Shown here: positions 1-9,889 of the stretch, in pieces | Numbering within the stretch: the stretch's first letter is position 1 | Layout of the letters: each line of letters opens with the position of its first letter | Assembly (NCBI GenBank): GCA_002747175.1 | Contig: PDTK01000032.1 | Location: 17,232-81,231, forward strand | Source of the DNA: Deltaproteobacteria bacterium | Lineage (GTDB): Bacteria; Desulfobacterota; Desulfobacteria; Desulfobacterales; Desulfosarcinaceae | Direction: 5' to 3' | Length of the DNA: 64,000 bases | The notes under the pieces: model-generated | The model's input: the letters and a program-made list of their open reading frames with translations, nothing else | Database searches by the model: none | What the model was told of the DNA's origin: nothing | Position numbers and translations under genes: made by a program

Positions 1-337
1 GGGCAAGGAAATCGACCTGAATTTCTTTTGCGGTACGGGCTTTGTTGACCGCGTCGCTCATGATTTGGCTGTACAGTTGCCGGTAGTTGGCCTGTTCCCT
101 GGCCAGGAGCTTCAGCTGCTTTTTTTCCGAGCTGGTCCAGATACCGGTTTCCCGCTCAATCAAAAGGGCCGCCAGTTTGGCCGTGGCGTTACAGAACGTC
201 GGACTCAGCCGGACGTCGCGACGGATGTTGTCTACTCCCAGAACCAGCCGGTCCATGGAAAAATCGGTGGAATAAGATTCCATGGGGAATGCGTTGAGGC
301 CGGGCATTCTGGGTTGGTATTTGAAAAAATCAAGCAT
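1..337 (-). CDS. Hypothetical protein, N-terminal part (runs off the left edge)
   Basis: Reverse-strand reading from ATG at 337 is open to the window edge: MLDFFKYQPRMPGLNAFPMESYSTDFSMDRLVLGVDNIRRDVRLSPTFCNATAKLAALLIERETGIWTSSEKKQLKLLAREQANYRQLYSQIMSDAVNKARTAKEIQVDFL. Purine-rich AAAGG lies just upstream. Confidence 0.6.
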   Translation of the reverse strand, partial: MLDFFKYQPRMPGLNAFPMESYSTDFSMDRLVLGVDNIRRDVRLSPTFCNATAKLAALLIERETGIWTSSEKKQLKLLAREQANYRQLYSQIMSDAVNKARTAKEIQVDFLA

Positions 338-611
338 CCTTTACGTCATCCATCCGCTGTTAGGACATGGCGGTATCGGGTATCAACCCTTTGTTACCCT
401 TACCATTTGACTTCGGCGGTGTCCATAGAATTAACCTCTTGCGGGACCTGTCAAAAACACCGGCAGGTCTGGACAAGACCTGCCCCAAACGATAAGATGA
501 ATATCAGTTCCTTGCGAGAGTGTGTTCTTCCAGAAATTGGCCATTTCCGGATGGGCACTATTTATGGGTGATACGAAAAAAGCGTTCTGTCGATAATATC
601 AGGGTATTAGT

Positions 612-1946
612 ATGCAAACAATCCGCATCGAAAATGCGTTAACGGTCAATGAAGGCCAATCCAAATACCAGGACCTCCTGATACGTCATGGTCGTATCGA
701 GGCATTGGGAACGGCGTTATCATGCAGCCCTGTGGACCGGGTCATCGATGCCCGGGGCTGCGCACTTCTTCCCGGCATGATCGATGATCAGGTGCATTTT
801 CGGGAACCGGGCCTGACCCACAAGGGTGACATCGCTTCGGAATCCCGAGCCGCGGTGGCCGGCGGTATTACCAGTTTCATGGAGATGCCCAATACCGTGC
901 CCACCACCACCTCTCTTTCTACCCTTGAAGACAAGTACCGGATGGCGAAACATCGCGCCTTCGCCAACTTCGGCTTCTATCTGGGCGGGGCCAATGACAA
1001 TATCGAGGCCATCAAAAGCCTGGACCCGAAAAAGGCCTGCGGCGTCAAGGTCTTCATGGGAGCATCCACCGGCAACATGCTGGTGGACGATCCCATCGCG
1101 CTGGAGCAGATATTTACCCACAGCCCGGTTATTGTCGCCACACATTGCGAACACAGCCCAACGATAAGTGAAAACACCGAGCGGTTCCTGTCTCTTCATG
1201 GAGAGGATATTCCCATGAATCTTCATCCGGCCATTCGCAGTGCGTCGGCCTGCTATCGCTCAACGGCCCTGGCCGTTGAACTGGCCCAAAGATGCAATAC
1301 CCGCCTGCATGTGCTCCACCTGAGTACGGCCAAAGAGCTGGAGCTGTTTTCCACAAAACCGCTGGATGAGAAACGCATCACCGCCGAAGCCTGTGTACAT
1401 CACCTCTTTTTCTCGGAAAACGATTATGGGGAGAAGGGCAGTTTGATCAAATGCAACCCGGCCATTAAAACAGAAAAAGACCGCAAGCAACTATTGAAGG
1501 CACTGCAATCGGGAAAAATTGACGTGGTCGGTACGGATCATGCGCCGCATACGCTGGCGGAAAAGCAGCAACCTTACATGAAGGCGCCTTCCGGCCTCCC
1601 CCTGGTTCAGCACGCGCTGGTGAGCTTGCTGGAACATGTTCACGACGGGACGCTGACCCTGGAGCAGATCGTGGAGAAGACGGCTCATGCGCCTGCCCGA
1701 CTATTCGAGGTCAAGGAACGGGGCTACCTCCGGGAGGGATACTGGGCGGATCTGGTGTTGGTCAATCTGCAAAAGACCAAGGATGTCGATCAACAGCCAG
1801 TTCTTTATCACTGTGGGTGGACCCCTTTTGCCGGATACCGTTTTCGCTCCGAGGTTGCTGCGACCATTGTATGCGGCCATCCGGCCTACCTGGACGGGCG
1901 GGTCGATCCGATGCCGGCGGGAATTCGACTGGAATTTGATCGTTGA
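612..1946 (+). CDS. pyrC: Dihydroorotase (amidohydrolase family)
   Basis: LPGMIDDQVHFREPGLTHKGDIASESRAAVAGGITSFMEMPNT and VVGTDHAPHTLAEK motifs. Confidence 0.88.
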   Translation: MQTIRIENALTVNEGQSKYQDLLIRHGRIEALGTALSCSPVDRVIDARGCALLPGMIDDQVHFREPGLTHKGDIASESRAAVAGGITSFMEMPNTVPTTTSLSTLEDKYRMAKHRAFANFGFYLGGANDNIEAIKSLDPKKACGVKVFMGASTGNMLVDDPIALEQIFTHSPVIVATHCEHSPTISENTERFLSLHGEDIPMNLHPAIRSASACYRSTALAVELAQRCNTRLHVLHLSTAKELELFSTKPLDEKRITAEACVHHLFFSENDYGEKGSLIKCNPAIKTEKDRKQLLKALQSGKIDVVGTDHAPHTLAEKQQPYMKAPSGLPLVQHALVSLLEHVHDGTLTLEQIVEKTAHAPARLFEVKERGYLREGYWADLVLVNLQKTKDVDQQPVLYHCGWTPFAGYRFRSEVAATIVCGHPAYLDGRVDPMPAGIRLEFDR

Positions 1947-1952
1947 AGGAAA

Positions 1953-2107
1953 GTAAGCGTTCACGGGGCAGACGCATCTGCTTTGTTACCGGGCAGTTGG
2001 AGTATGCCCCATACGTCTGCGTGCCCGAAGCCGTGCATCTATGGCGCCCTGCAAACGCTTACCGGCTGTGCTTTACAGGTACTGGCTGCTTCTACCCCGT
2101 GAACAGG
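1953..2107 (+). repeat. Dispersed intergenic repeat family R1, copy A
   Basis: GTAAGCGTTCACGGGGCAGACGC...CTACCCCGTGAACAGG; near-identical to 2166..2296 and similar to 13637..13794. Confidence 0.9.
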
Positions 2108-2165
2108 TACCTGACGGGTTCGGATATAAGGGTTGTTTAAGCGGACCGTTTCGAATATGCTGATC

Positions 2166-2296
2166 GTAAGCGTTCACGGGGCAGACGCATCTGCTTTGTT
2201 ACCGGGCAGTTGGAGTATGCCCCATGCGTCTGCGTGCCCGAAGCCGTGCATCTACGGCGCCCTGCAAACGCTTACCGGCTGTGCTTTACAGGTATT
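2166..2296 (+). repeat. Dispersed intergenic repeat family R1, copy B (lacks the last ~30 bp)
   Basis: About two differences from copy A by eye over ~127 bp; same orientation. Confidence 0.9.
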
Positions 2297-2349
2297 GCTG
2301 ATCAGCGCGTAAATTATCAGATATTCTTTCTTGCGCTGTCGGTTCATTC

Positions 2350-3060
2350 ATGATGCATAGGATGGCGTCTCGTTTGAAAATCGTCGTAACCAATGATGAC
2401 GGCTACGATCAGCCAGGTCTGGAAGCGCTTGTAGAAGCGGTTGCCCATCTGGGTGAAGTGACCGTAATCGCTCCGGCGACGCCCATGTCCAATGTGGGCC
2501 ACCGGGTAACCATGAAAGATCCCATTCGGGTGGATGACTTGGCGCACCCGCGTACCTATGTGGTTCACGGCACCCCAGCGGACTGCAGTCGCCTGGCCGT
2601 CAAACAATTCGTTCCCGATGCGGATTGGATCATCGCCGGCATCAACCCCGGCGCCAACCTGGGCAGCGACGTATACCAGTCCGGCACAGTGGCCGCCGCT
2701 CGTGAGGCCGCCATTCTAGGGGTGCATGCCGTGGCGGTATCCCAGTACATTGCCCGGGACTGGAGCGTGGACTGGGCCGCAACGCAGGCTCAGGTCCGGC
2801 GGTATCTGCCATTGGTGCTGCAAAAGCCTTTGGCGACCGGACAGTTCTGGAACATCAACCTGCCCAGTCCCGTGGATGCCAAGACACCGCTCATCCTTCG
2901 GTATTGTCCGGTGGACAAGAATCCGCATCGTTATCGCTACGAAAAAGACGGCGGTATTTATCGATACGAAGGCGTCATCCACAACCGTCCCCGATCTGTC
3001 GGCAGTGATGTGGACGTCTGCTTCGGCGGCGCCATCTCGGTAAGCCGGCTGGAGATATGA
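2350..3060 (+). CDS. surE: 5'/3'-nucleotidase SurE
   Basis: IVVTNDDGYDQPGLEALVEA; VHGTPADCSRLAVKQF; GINPGANLGSDVYQSGTVAAAREA. Confidence 0.92.
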   Translation: MMHRMASRLKIVVTNDDGYDQPGLEALVEAVAHLGEVTVIAPATPMSNVGHRVTMKDPIRVDDLAHPRTYVVHGTPADCSRLAVKQFVPDADWIIAGINPGANLGSDVYQSGTVAAAREAAILGVHAVAVSQYIARDWSVDWAATQAQVRRYLPLVLQKPLATGQFWNINLPSPVDAKTPLILRYCPVDKNPHRYRYEKDGGIYRYEGVIHNRPRSVGSDVDVCFGGAISVSRLEI

Positions 3061-3064
3061 CCCT

Positions 3065-3637
3065 ATGAATTTCTGCTCCCAGTGCGGCCAGCGGGTTCAA
3101 CTGACCGTCCCCCACGATGATGACCGCCCCCGCCATGTCTGCCCCGCATGCAGCACGGTTCATTATCAAAACCCCAGGGTTGTCGTCGGCTGCATCCCGC
3201 TGTGGGAAAACCGGATTCTCATGTGTCGCCGGGATATCGAGCCGCGCAGGGGATATTGGACCTTGCCTGCCGGCTTTCTTGAAAACGGTGAAACCACGGC
3301 AGAGGGTGCCAGGCGGGAAACAACGGAAGAAACCGGGGCACAGGTGGTGGGGCTGGAGCCCTATCTGATGGTCGATATCCCAGACATTCACCAGATATAC
3401 ATGATGTTCCGCGCACGCCTGGCGGCACCGACGTTCCATCCCACCCGGGAGAGTTCCGAAGTGTGCCTGATGGCGGAAAGCGACATCCCCTGGGAAGAGA
3501 TTGCGTTCAAGGTGGTTCATAAAACCCTGCGGCACTTTTTTCAGGATCGTCCTTCGGGCCGGTTCCATTTTCGGATGGACCGGATTGATGTGCAGCCTGC
3601 GATCAATATCATGGGAAAAACATCGAAAACGGATTGA
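3065..3637 (+). CDS. NUDIX hydrolase with N-terminal zinc ribbon
   Basis: CSQCGQ...CPAC ribbon and GFLENGETTAEGARRETTEETGA Nudix box. Confidence 0.9.
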   Translation: MNFCSQCGQRVQLTVPHDDDRPRHVCPACSTVHYQNPRVVVGCIPLWENRILMCRRDIEPRRGYWTLPAGFLENGETTAEGARRETTEETGAQVVGLEPYLMVDIPDIHQIYMMFRARLAAPTFHPTRESSEVCLMAESDIPWEEIAFKVVHKTLRHFFQDRPSGRFHFRMDRIDVQPAINIMGKTSKTD

Positions 3638-3646
3638 ACCCAAAAA

Positions 3647-3979
3647 ATGAAACCCAAACCATTTATCCTGCTGGGACTGGCAGTCGGTGGATGCCATTTT
3701 TTATGCAGCATGCTCATCATTCCGCTGACGTTACGGTCCGGGAACCTGCTCTCGAGCGGCAGCGTGAAGGTCCTGCTGCTTGAAATGCTCTATGGGCTGA
3801 CCCGGATTTTGTATTTTCCCGTCATCGGCCTGGCCCTGTATCCCCGCCACTGGTTTCCGGGTCCGTGGATTGCTGTCCCGATCATGGTCAACAGCGTCCT
3901 CTGGGGGATGGTGGCCGCCGTCACGGTGACCGGATGGCGGCGAACGAGAATCCGTGATCATTTTTTTCAGAAAGGATAA
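3647..3979 (+). CDS. Small integral membrane protein
   Basis: Hydrophobic segments; tightly spaced after the NUDIX gene. Confidence 0.55.
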   Translation: MKPKPFILLGLAVGGCHFLCSMLIIPLTLRSGNLLSSGSVKVLLLEMLYGLTRILYFPVIGLALYPRHWFPGPWIAVPIMVNSVLWGMVAAVTVTGWRRTRIRDHFFQKG

Positions 3980-3986
3980 GCCATTG

Positions 3987-4256
3987 ATGCGAAAACGGAT
4001 ATTTTGGAAGATATGCCTGGCCATCCTGGGGACAGGCTGCTTCCTGTTTGTCGGATGCAGCAAGCTGACCACCGAAAACTACGACCAATTGCACATCGGC
4101 ATGGCATACGATGAAGTCATTTTGTTGCTGGGCGAGTCGGACGCGTGCAGCGGCGCGCTGGGATTGAAAAGCTGCACATGGGGTGATGTGGACAAACACA
4201 TTAAAGCCAGCTTTGCCGGTGACAAGGTGGTGTTTTTTTCAAGTCAGGGACTCTAA
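3987..4256 (+). CDS. Small lipoprotein, DUF3862/SmpA-like fold suspected
   Basis: Signal plus lipobox FLFVGCSK; YDQLHIGMAYDEVILLLGES pattern; SD AAAGGA before ATG 3987. Confidence 0.6.
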   Translation: MRKRIFWKICLAILGTGCFLFVGCSKLTTENYDQLHIGMAYDEVILLLGESDACSGALGLKSCTWGDVDKHIKASFAGDKVVFFSSQGL

Positions 4257-4329
4257 ACATTGCCTATCTATAAACGACGAATTTGTCGGGGCTTTCGATC
4301 CTATTTGCCTGTTCCTGGATGTACATTGA

Positions 4330-4920
4330 CTACTGAAAAATTTCTTCGGCGATTTGCCTCCGGATGGCGCTGGTGCTATCCTCCATGCGTTTGATGATGC
4401 CGCTGACATCGTCGGCGGTATGCGCGATGTGCGGTTTGAGGGCCGCGTCGAAATCCCGCTCCACCTGGTTCAGGCGGTTGAGGAAGAGCAGATAATTGGT
4501 GCGGGATTTGTAGGCGGATCGGACCAGCGCCGCATAGCTGTTGCCATGGGCTTGGATCAGATCGCGGTAATGGTCGGCCAGAAGAGCCACCCAACCGCGA
4601 TAATCTTTTCGAATTTCATCGGGGATATCGGCCACTTGAACCACGGCGGGAATGTTCGTATCAACACCCGCTTCGATTGATCGCAGAACCTCATCCAGTG
4701 TCCGCTGCCGGGTCATCATGAACTTTGCGGAAAACGTTTTCCTGCCGTCCGAATAGCGGCTGAGCTGCCAGAAATAGAAAACGAAAAACACGGGAATAAG
4801 AATCATCCAGACAGCCAGTTTGGGTTTTTCGATGACCCTGGCGGACACCATTGCGGCGACCCTGCGCTCTCCAGCCAAAATCAGGTCCCGCTTGCGGGTG
4901 TGAGTTGAGGCATCAGCCAT
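4330..4920 (-). CDS. Conserved membrane-anchored hypothetical protein
   Basis: 196 aa with one TM segment (AVWMILIPVFFVFYFW) and a long helical C-terminal region. Confidence 0.6.
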   Translation of the reverse strand: MADASTHTRKRDLILAGERRVAAMVSARVIEKPKLAVWMILIPVFFVFYFWQLSRYSDGRKTFSAKFMMTRQRTLDEVLRSIEAGVDTNIPAVVQVADIPDEIRKDYRGWVALLADHYRDLIQAHGNSYAALVRSAYKSRTNYLLFLNRLNQVERDFDAALKPHIAHTADDVSGIIKRMEDSTSAIRRQIAEEIFQ

Positions 4921-4924
4921 GGAA

Positions 4925-5266
4925 TCACTCCGGCAGGTATTTGAAGCCCAGGATCAACAAAAAGATGCAGGCGACGATCCCGGATATAAAGGACAGGGTC
5001 AATCCGAACTGGTCCGGTGCGGCCAGCTCCAGAGATTGCCGCAGATATTTCTCACCAGTGTATGATCCTTCGATTTCGGTATAAAAATAGGCGCCGGAAT
5101 CAATGTCGTTCTCCTCAATGACCTGTACGATTTCGTCCATGCTGTAGATGTGGTGTTGCAGCCAGGGGCCGATGGCAACGCCGAACACCCAGAGCAGAAA
5201 AAAGGTTCCCAAAAGGATGCCCCAGGCTTTGGTACGGGACATGGCGGGCGGTTTGGTTGATTCCAT
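4925..5266 (-). CDS. Small two-TM hypothetical protein
   Basis: 113 aa, TM segment near each end; 4 bp from the downstream gene. Confidence 0.6.
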   Translation of the reverse strand: MESTKPPAMSRTKAWGILLGTFFLLWVFGVAIGPWLQHHIYSMDEIVQVIEENDIDSGAYFYTEIEGSYTGEKYLRQSLELAAPDQFGLTLSFISGIVACIFLLILGFKYLPE

Positions 5267-5296
5267 TGGACTTATCTCCGGTATGAATCTTTTTAC

Positions 5297-5337
5297 AACA
5301 AGTCAAATGAAGGCATGTGTCCTTCATTTGACTTGTT
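5297..5337. promoter_or_regulatory. 17-bp perfect inverted repeat (7-nt loop) upstream of the minus-strand gene at 5266
   Basis: AACAAGTCAAATGAAGG catgtgt CCTTCATTTGACTTGTT; no T-tract on either strand. Confidence 0.5.
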
Positions 5338-5349
5338 TCAACAATCCCT

Positions 5350-5465
5350 AACCTTGCAAAAGCCGGAGGACTTCAGAGCCAGGGTATCAGGGGTGACGCC
5401 GTACCACTTTGCTGCGATCCCCCGGCAACGCGGAATCTGGTTTCCTCCGGCTTTTTCGTCAGGGG
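5350..5465 (+). repeat. Dispersed repeat family R5 with terminal inverted repeats
   Basis: AAAAGCCGGAGGA ... TCCTCCGGCTTTTT ends; related segments near 14975, 22070 and 42893. Confidence 0.7.
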
Positions 5466-5662
5466 AAAATGAGAAAATTATCGTTGCACCCTGGATTGTA
5501 CATTTTGTGAATCCCAGAACCTTGGGTAAAACAGGGTTGCGTCCCAATTGCTGAGTCTCAGCATTTATTAACCAATAACTTTCGGATTTTTTTATACAAC
5601 CTTGGGGGCATTTTGTTCATCGGGCCGCGAGATGAGCGGCGCGAAGCGCCGCTTATCATGCG

Positions 5663-7426
5663 TTAGATGGTGGCCGTCAGTTCGGGGAATACGATGTAGA
5701 ACATGATATAGGCCACCGCCAGGGTCAGGAACAGGTTGAATGATTGCCCCGCGACATAAAGAATAAACGGCTTGCCGCCCACCAGGTGTTCCCTGAGTTC
5801 TCGGAAGTTCGTGGCCAGGCCGATACTCACGAAGGATAGGCAGAAAAACCACCCGCGGAACAGGTCACTCATGCCTTTGATCACGCCCTGATCGATCATG
5901 GCCGGACCCAACCCACCCACCTGGGCGTTGAAGCCCGTGTAGGCCAGGGAAAAGATGATGGATGCGGCGATGAACCCCAGCACAAATTTCGGGAAGCGAT
6001 ACCAGATCTCCATGGCGCCGACCTTCTGACCGGTCTCGGCGGCCTCTACCCGGGTGGTGAAATACAGGGCCACAAAGAAAGCGATCACGCCGATGAGTAC
6101 GTTCTGGATCATCTTGATGGTAGCGGCCACGTAGAGTGCTTTCTCACCCAAAAAGGCACCGGCTGCAGCCACGGCGCCGGTGGCGTCGATGGTGCCGCCC
6201 ATCCAGGCACCGCCCAGGATCAACTGTTTGTCCACGGGGAAGGTGGATTTGATTATCGCCGGCATGACGATCATCATGATTGATGTGAACACCAGAGAAA
6301 GCCCCACGGACAAGGTCAGCTCTTCCTTCTTGGCCTTACAGGCGGCCGCCGTGGCAATGGCTGCGGAGACGCCGCACACGCTCATGTCCGAACAGATGGT
6401 GGCGTTTAGGCGCTTGGAAGGAATCTTGACCACTTTCTGGCCGAACCAGTAGGTGACCAGCCAGACCGTCGGGGTGACCACCCATGCCACGAAAATGCCG
6501 GCGGTACCGATGGTAATGATTTTTTCGAACAGAATTTTGGCGCCCAGGAGCACCAAACCGGTCTTGATATAATACTCGGTCTGAACGGCCGGCATGGCCC
6601 ACTTGGGTGTACCCACGGTATTGGAGATCAGCATGCCGAAGAAGATGGCCCAGGCGGCGTAACCGATACCATATTGCTTCATGGTTGCCTGACTGGAGGC
6701 CAGATAGGCAATGACGGCAACAACAAATACGAAGACGAATCCGATCAGAAATTTTCCCAAATCGTTGCCCATGGCCTTCATGCCGATGCCGAAAAAAACG
6801 GCGAAGCAGGTGCCCAGCAAGAGCAGCCAGCCGATCTGGTTGTAGGGCTTGGCTTTGGTTTTTTTCTTGGCTTTACTGGCGGCCAGGTGGGCGTCGCGCC
6901 ACTTAAGGATGGAGGCCTTGGCGGCATCATTGAGCGCTATGTCGCTAAAACCGGCCGCTTCGGCAGCGGTTTCGGCGGCTGTGGCCGCCACCAGAGCCTG
7001 GGCCGCAGCGGCTTTGGCCTTGTCGTATTTGGCGACCCCTTTGGCCTTCTTGGCATCTGCTTTTTCCTTGCTCATAAAAAAAGCATCCAGGGGATTGCTG
7101 GTCCACTTGTGCGTCTTTTTCGAGAATCTGGCCATGAATTTGCCGGTCGCGTTACTCTTGGCTTTGACCTTCTTTTTGGCATCATACATCTGATACCAGG
7201 CAATGGTTTTGAATTTGTCGGTACGCTGGGCTGCCTGTAAGTATTTGGATTCAATGCCCATGAGCTTTGACTTCATGGTGCCGGCCTGGGGGAAATACAG
7301 AACCACACCTGCCAACAAGATGAAAAAGCCGAGCCATATGGCCCACCAGTCTTCTTTCTTGAGCAGTTCGGACCATTCCCATTTGCCGACGTCCTTGACG
7401 ACCTGGCTGTTTGATTTCTCTGCCAT
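5663..7426 (-). CDS. Putative sulfate exporter family transporter (YeiH/UPF0324-like)
   Basis: Polytopic C-terminal 400 aa; [54 protein letters not shown]. Confidence 0.8.
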   Translation of the reverse strand: MAEKSNSQVVKDVGKWEWSELLKKEDWWAIWLGFFILLAGVVLYFPQAGTMKSKLMGIESKYLQAAQRTDKFKTIAWYQMYDAKKKVKAKSNATGKFMARFSKKTHKWTSNPLDAFFMSKEKADAKKAKGVAKYDKAKAAAAQALVAATAAETAAEAAGFSDIALNDAAKASILKWRDAHLAASKAKKKTKAKPYNQIGWLLLLGTCFAVFFGIGMKAMGNDLGKFLIGFVFVFVVAVIAYLASSQATMKQYGIGYAAWAIFFGMLISNTVGTPKWAMPAVQTEYYIKTGLVLLGAKILFEKIITIGTAGIFVAWVVTPTVWLVTYWFGQKVVKIPSKRLNATICSDMSVCGVSAAIATAAACKAKKEELTLSVGLSLVFTSIMMIVMPAIIKSTFPVDKQLILGGAWMGGTIDATGAVAAAGAFLGEKALYVAATIKMIQNVLIGVIAFFVALYFTTRVEAAETGQKVGAMEIWYRFPKFVLGFIAASIIFSLAYTGFNAQVGGLGPAMIDQGVIKGMSDLFRGWFFCLSFVSIGLATNFRELREHLVGGKPFILYVAGQSFNLFLTLAVAYIMFYIVFPELTATI

Positions 7427-7496
7427 TTTTCCCTCCTTTGGTTTTTAAATAGTGTTGAGCGATGTGTGATGGTAAGCGTTCACACGGCACGCGTCA

Positions 7497-8588
7497 TCAG
7501 CACGAACCGATCACCGTTTCAACCACATCCAAGGCCTCTTTCATCAAACCCATATCCGCCTGGGCACCCATATGCCCCAGTCGAAAGACCTTTTCGGCCA
7601 ATGGGCCGTAACTGCCTGCCACCACCAATCCCTCCTCGCGCAGACGCCGGTCCCAGGATGACCAGTTGAAGCCTTCCGGAATCTTAGCTGCCGTTACCGT
7701 GGGCGACATCACGGCCTCCGAGGCCGGAAACAGGTCGATACCCAGTTCGATCAACCGGTTGCGGCAATACCGGGCCACTTCATCGTGCCGAAGAAAACAG
7801 TTTTCAAGGCCTTCGTCCAGCAGCCGCCCGGCGGCCGTGTGCAGGGCCGCGATGCCCTGCCAGTTGGGGGTATAAGGAAAATAACGCTTTTCCACTGCGT
7901 GCTGAAACGGCTTGAGTGCATCGTATCCCACATATCCCACGGCATCGACAATTTCCCACGCCTTGGGACTCACCGATAAAAAGGACATATCCGGTGGTGC
8001 CGACAAGCATTTTTGCGAACCGCCCAGACACAGGTCGATATACCAGTCGTCGGCCAGCACCGGAGCGCCACCGACAGCGGCCACCGTATCCACATAGAAC
8101 AACGGAACCCGGTAGGCATTTTTCAGGCGCCCCAGTTCCTCCAGTGGGTTCAGGGTACCCGAAGGTGTTTCGCAATGAACGGCCGTAATCATACGCGGCC
8201 GGTATTCGGCGATGGCCGCTTCGATACGGCCCATGTCGTTGATGGTCTCATCATAGCTAAAGCCTACGGTTTTCACATCCGCACCCATTGACTGGGCCAT
8301 TTCACCAATACCATAGCCAAACACCCCGGTGGCCACGGCAAGAACCCGATCCCCGGGCACCAGACAGCTTTTCAGGGCACTCCACAGCGAGAGCATGCCC
8401 TCTCCGGACATGATCACGATATCGTCACGGGTGTTGAAAATCGATTTGAACTGTCGCTGGGTACGGGAATAAAGTTCTATGAAATCTGGTTCAAGATCGC
8501 CGGATCCATAAGGCTCAAGGTACGCCCGACGGATCGCCTCGGGAACTTTAACCGGACCCGGAACCATGGGAATGGGATAGGCCTGCAT
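7497..8588 (-). CDS. Class V PLP-dependent aminotransferase (alanine-glyoxylate aminotransferase-like)
   Basis: MVPGPVKVPEAI; YVDTVAAVGGAPVLADDWYIDLCLGGSQKCLSAPP. Confidence 0.88.
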   Translation of the reverse strand: MQAYPIPMVPGPVKVPEAIRRAYLEPYGSGDLEPDFIELYSRTQRQFKSIFNTRDDIVIMSGEGMLSLWSALKSCLVPGDRVLAVATGVFGYGIGEMAQSMGADVKTVGFSYDETINDMGRIEAAIAEYRPRMITAVHCETPSGTLNPLEELGRLKNAYRVPLFYVDTVAAVGGAPVLADDWYIDLCLGGSQKCLSAPPDMSFLSVSPKAWEIVDAVGYVGYDALKPFQHAVEKRYFPYTPNWQGIAALHTAAGRLLDEGLENCFLRHDEVARYCRNRLIELGIDLFPASEAVMSPTVTAAKIPEGFNWSSWDRRLREEGLVVAGSYGPLAEKVFRLGHMGAQADMGLMKEALDVVETVIGSC

Positions 8589-8616
8589 GATTTGAAACCT
8601 CCATTAAAACACACTT

Positions 8617-9300
8617 CTATAGATGGATACCACGAATCTGCTCCAGGAGGGGTTGAACCCGCTCCCGGTGTTCCGGCGGTATCATCAGTACAAACACGGG
8701 CTGGTTGGCCACCATGTCGGCCGGTTGGCTGTTTATCTGCCCGGCCGCGTAGCGCCGACGGTTCTCATCGACGGACAGAAACTGCATCACATCGCTTAAA
8801 TTTCCCGTATACCCCTGGGCATCGATGTGTTCGATATGCTGCATGAATACGTCGTTAACCGTCAGAATAAACGAATCCATATCCGCGAATCCGGTCTGGC
8901 CGCAATTTCTCGCAGACACCATGCAGCGGCAGGCAAAGGGCCGCACAGGATACAGACGGCACAAATCGTCTGTCAGAACGGGACAGGGTCCGGCTTCAGG
9001 ATTGAGACTCTCCCCGGGTGGCTCGCCGTCACGGGCACAGATATCGGCCATCCGGTTGATGGATACCTGGGGGATGAATCGGTCCGGGTGGGCAAGCCCT
9101 TCAATGGACGACAAGGGCAGCAATCCATCGGATTGTCCCATATGGCGGATGATTCGGAATCCTTCCAGCGTGGTCATGGTCACATTGGCCGTACAACAGT
9201 GCGCACAGTATTTCTCACATGCCAAATCGAAGGCCCCGACAAAATCGTCGTATATCTCCACCATGCGATCCAAAATCGTCAATTTGAGATCGACATCCAT
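8617..9300 (-). CDS. YkgJ-type cysteine cluster protein
   Basis: CEKYCAHCCTANV...CPVLTDDLCRLYPVRPFACR. Confidence 0.8.
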   Translation of the reverse strand: MDVDLKLTILDRMVEIYDDFVGAFDLACEKYCAHCCTANVTMTTLEGFRIIRHMGQSDGLLPLSSIEGLAHPDRFIPQVSINRMADICARDGEPPGESLNPEAGPCPVLTDDLCRLYPVRPFACRCMVSARNCGQTGFADMDSFILTVNDVFMQHIEHIDAQGYTGNLSDVMQFLSVDENRRRYAAGQINSQPADMVANQPVFVLMIPPEHRERVQPLLEQIRGIHL

Positions 9301-9320
9301 ATCACTGCTTTCCTATAGGG

Positions 9321-9809
9321 TTACCAGATTTTTATGCTGCGTCCTTTAAGGGACAACAACTCTTCGGTGGTGACACGCAGCCGCTCGGCGAGGATGCCGG
9401 AAAATACACGATAAATGACGTAACCAAAGGCCAGTTTGTCTGCACCGGTGAGTTGCTCGATGTAATAAATATCCGTGGCCAGGCAAACGGTCTGATCGAC
9501 GGCAAGCGCCGATGCACTGCGGGGGGCGCATTCGATGGCGCCCATCTCGCCGAATACATCCCCCCGCCGCTGGAGCAGCGCCACTGGCTTGCTATCCTTG
9601 ACGAGGCGGACCTTACCGTATACCAGGAAATAAAGCCAGGTATCGGCGCTGCCCTGATCGAAAATGGTTTCTCCGGGGTCGTATTTGCGAATTTTGCTCA
9701 TGGACATCAGGTGATGGAGTTCATCCTCCTGAAACAGCTCGAAAATCTCGAATTTCTTGATATCCTTCAGAACCCGCTGATTGCCTTTCAGAAAATCGGT
9801 TTCCTGCAT
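9321..9809 (-). CDS. Cyclic nucleotide-binding domain protein
   Basis: YDPGETIFDQGSADTWLYFLVYGKVRLV...GDVFGEMGAIECAPRSASALA. Confidence 0.85.
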   Translation of the reverse strand: MQETDFLKGNQRVLKDIKKFEIFELFQEDELHHLMSMSKIRKYDPGETIFDQGSADTWLYFLVYGKVRLVKDSKPVALLQRRGDVFGEMGAIECAPRSASALAVDQTVCLATDIYYIEQLTGADKLAFGYVIYRVFSGILAERLRVTTEELLSLKGRSIKIW

Positions 9810-9889
9810 ACTGATCCTCCATGGCCTGACAGCCATTTCTTTTCAATTCTTAATCCAAGCACGGATAAGCGCAACCTCTTTTTCAACGG

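Noticed and set aside
1953-2296. CRISPR array suspicion for the tandem R1 copies
   Set aside because: Only two long (>125 bp) copies, no regular 20-60 bp spacers, no cas genes.
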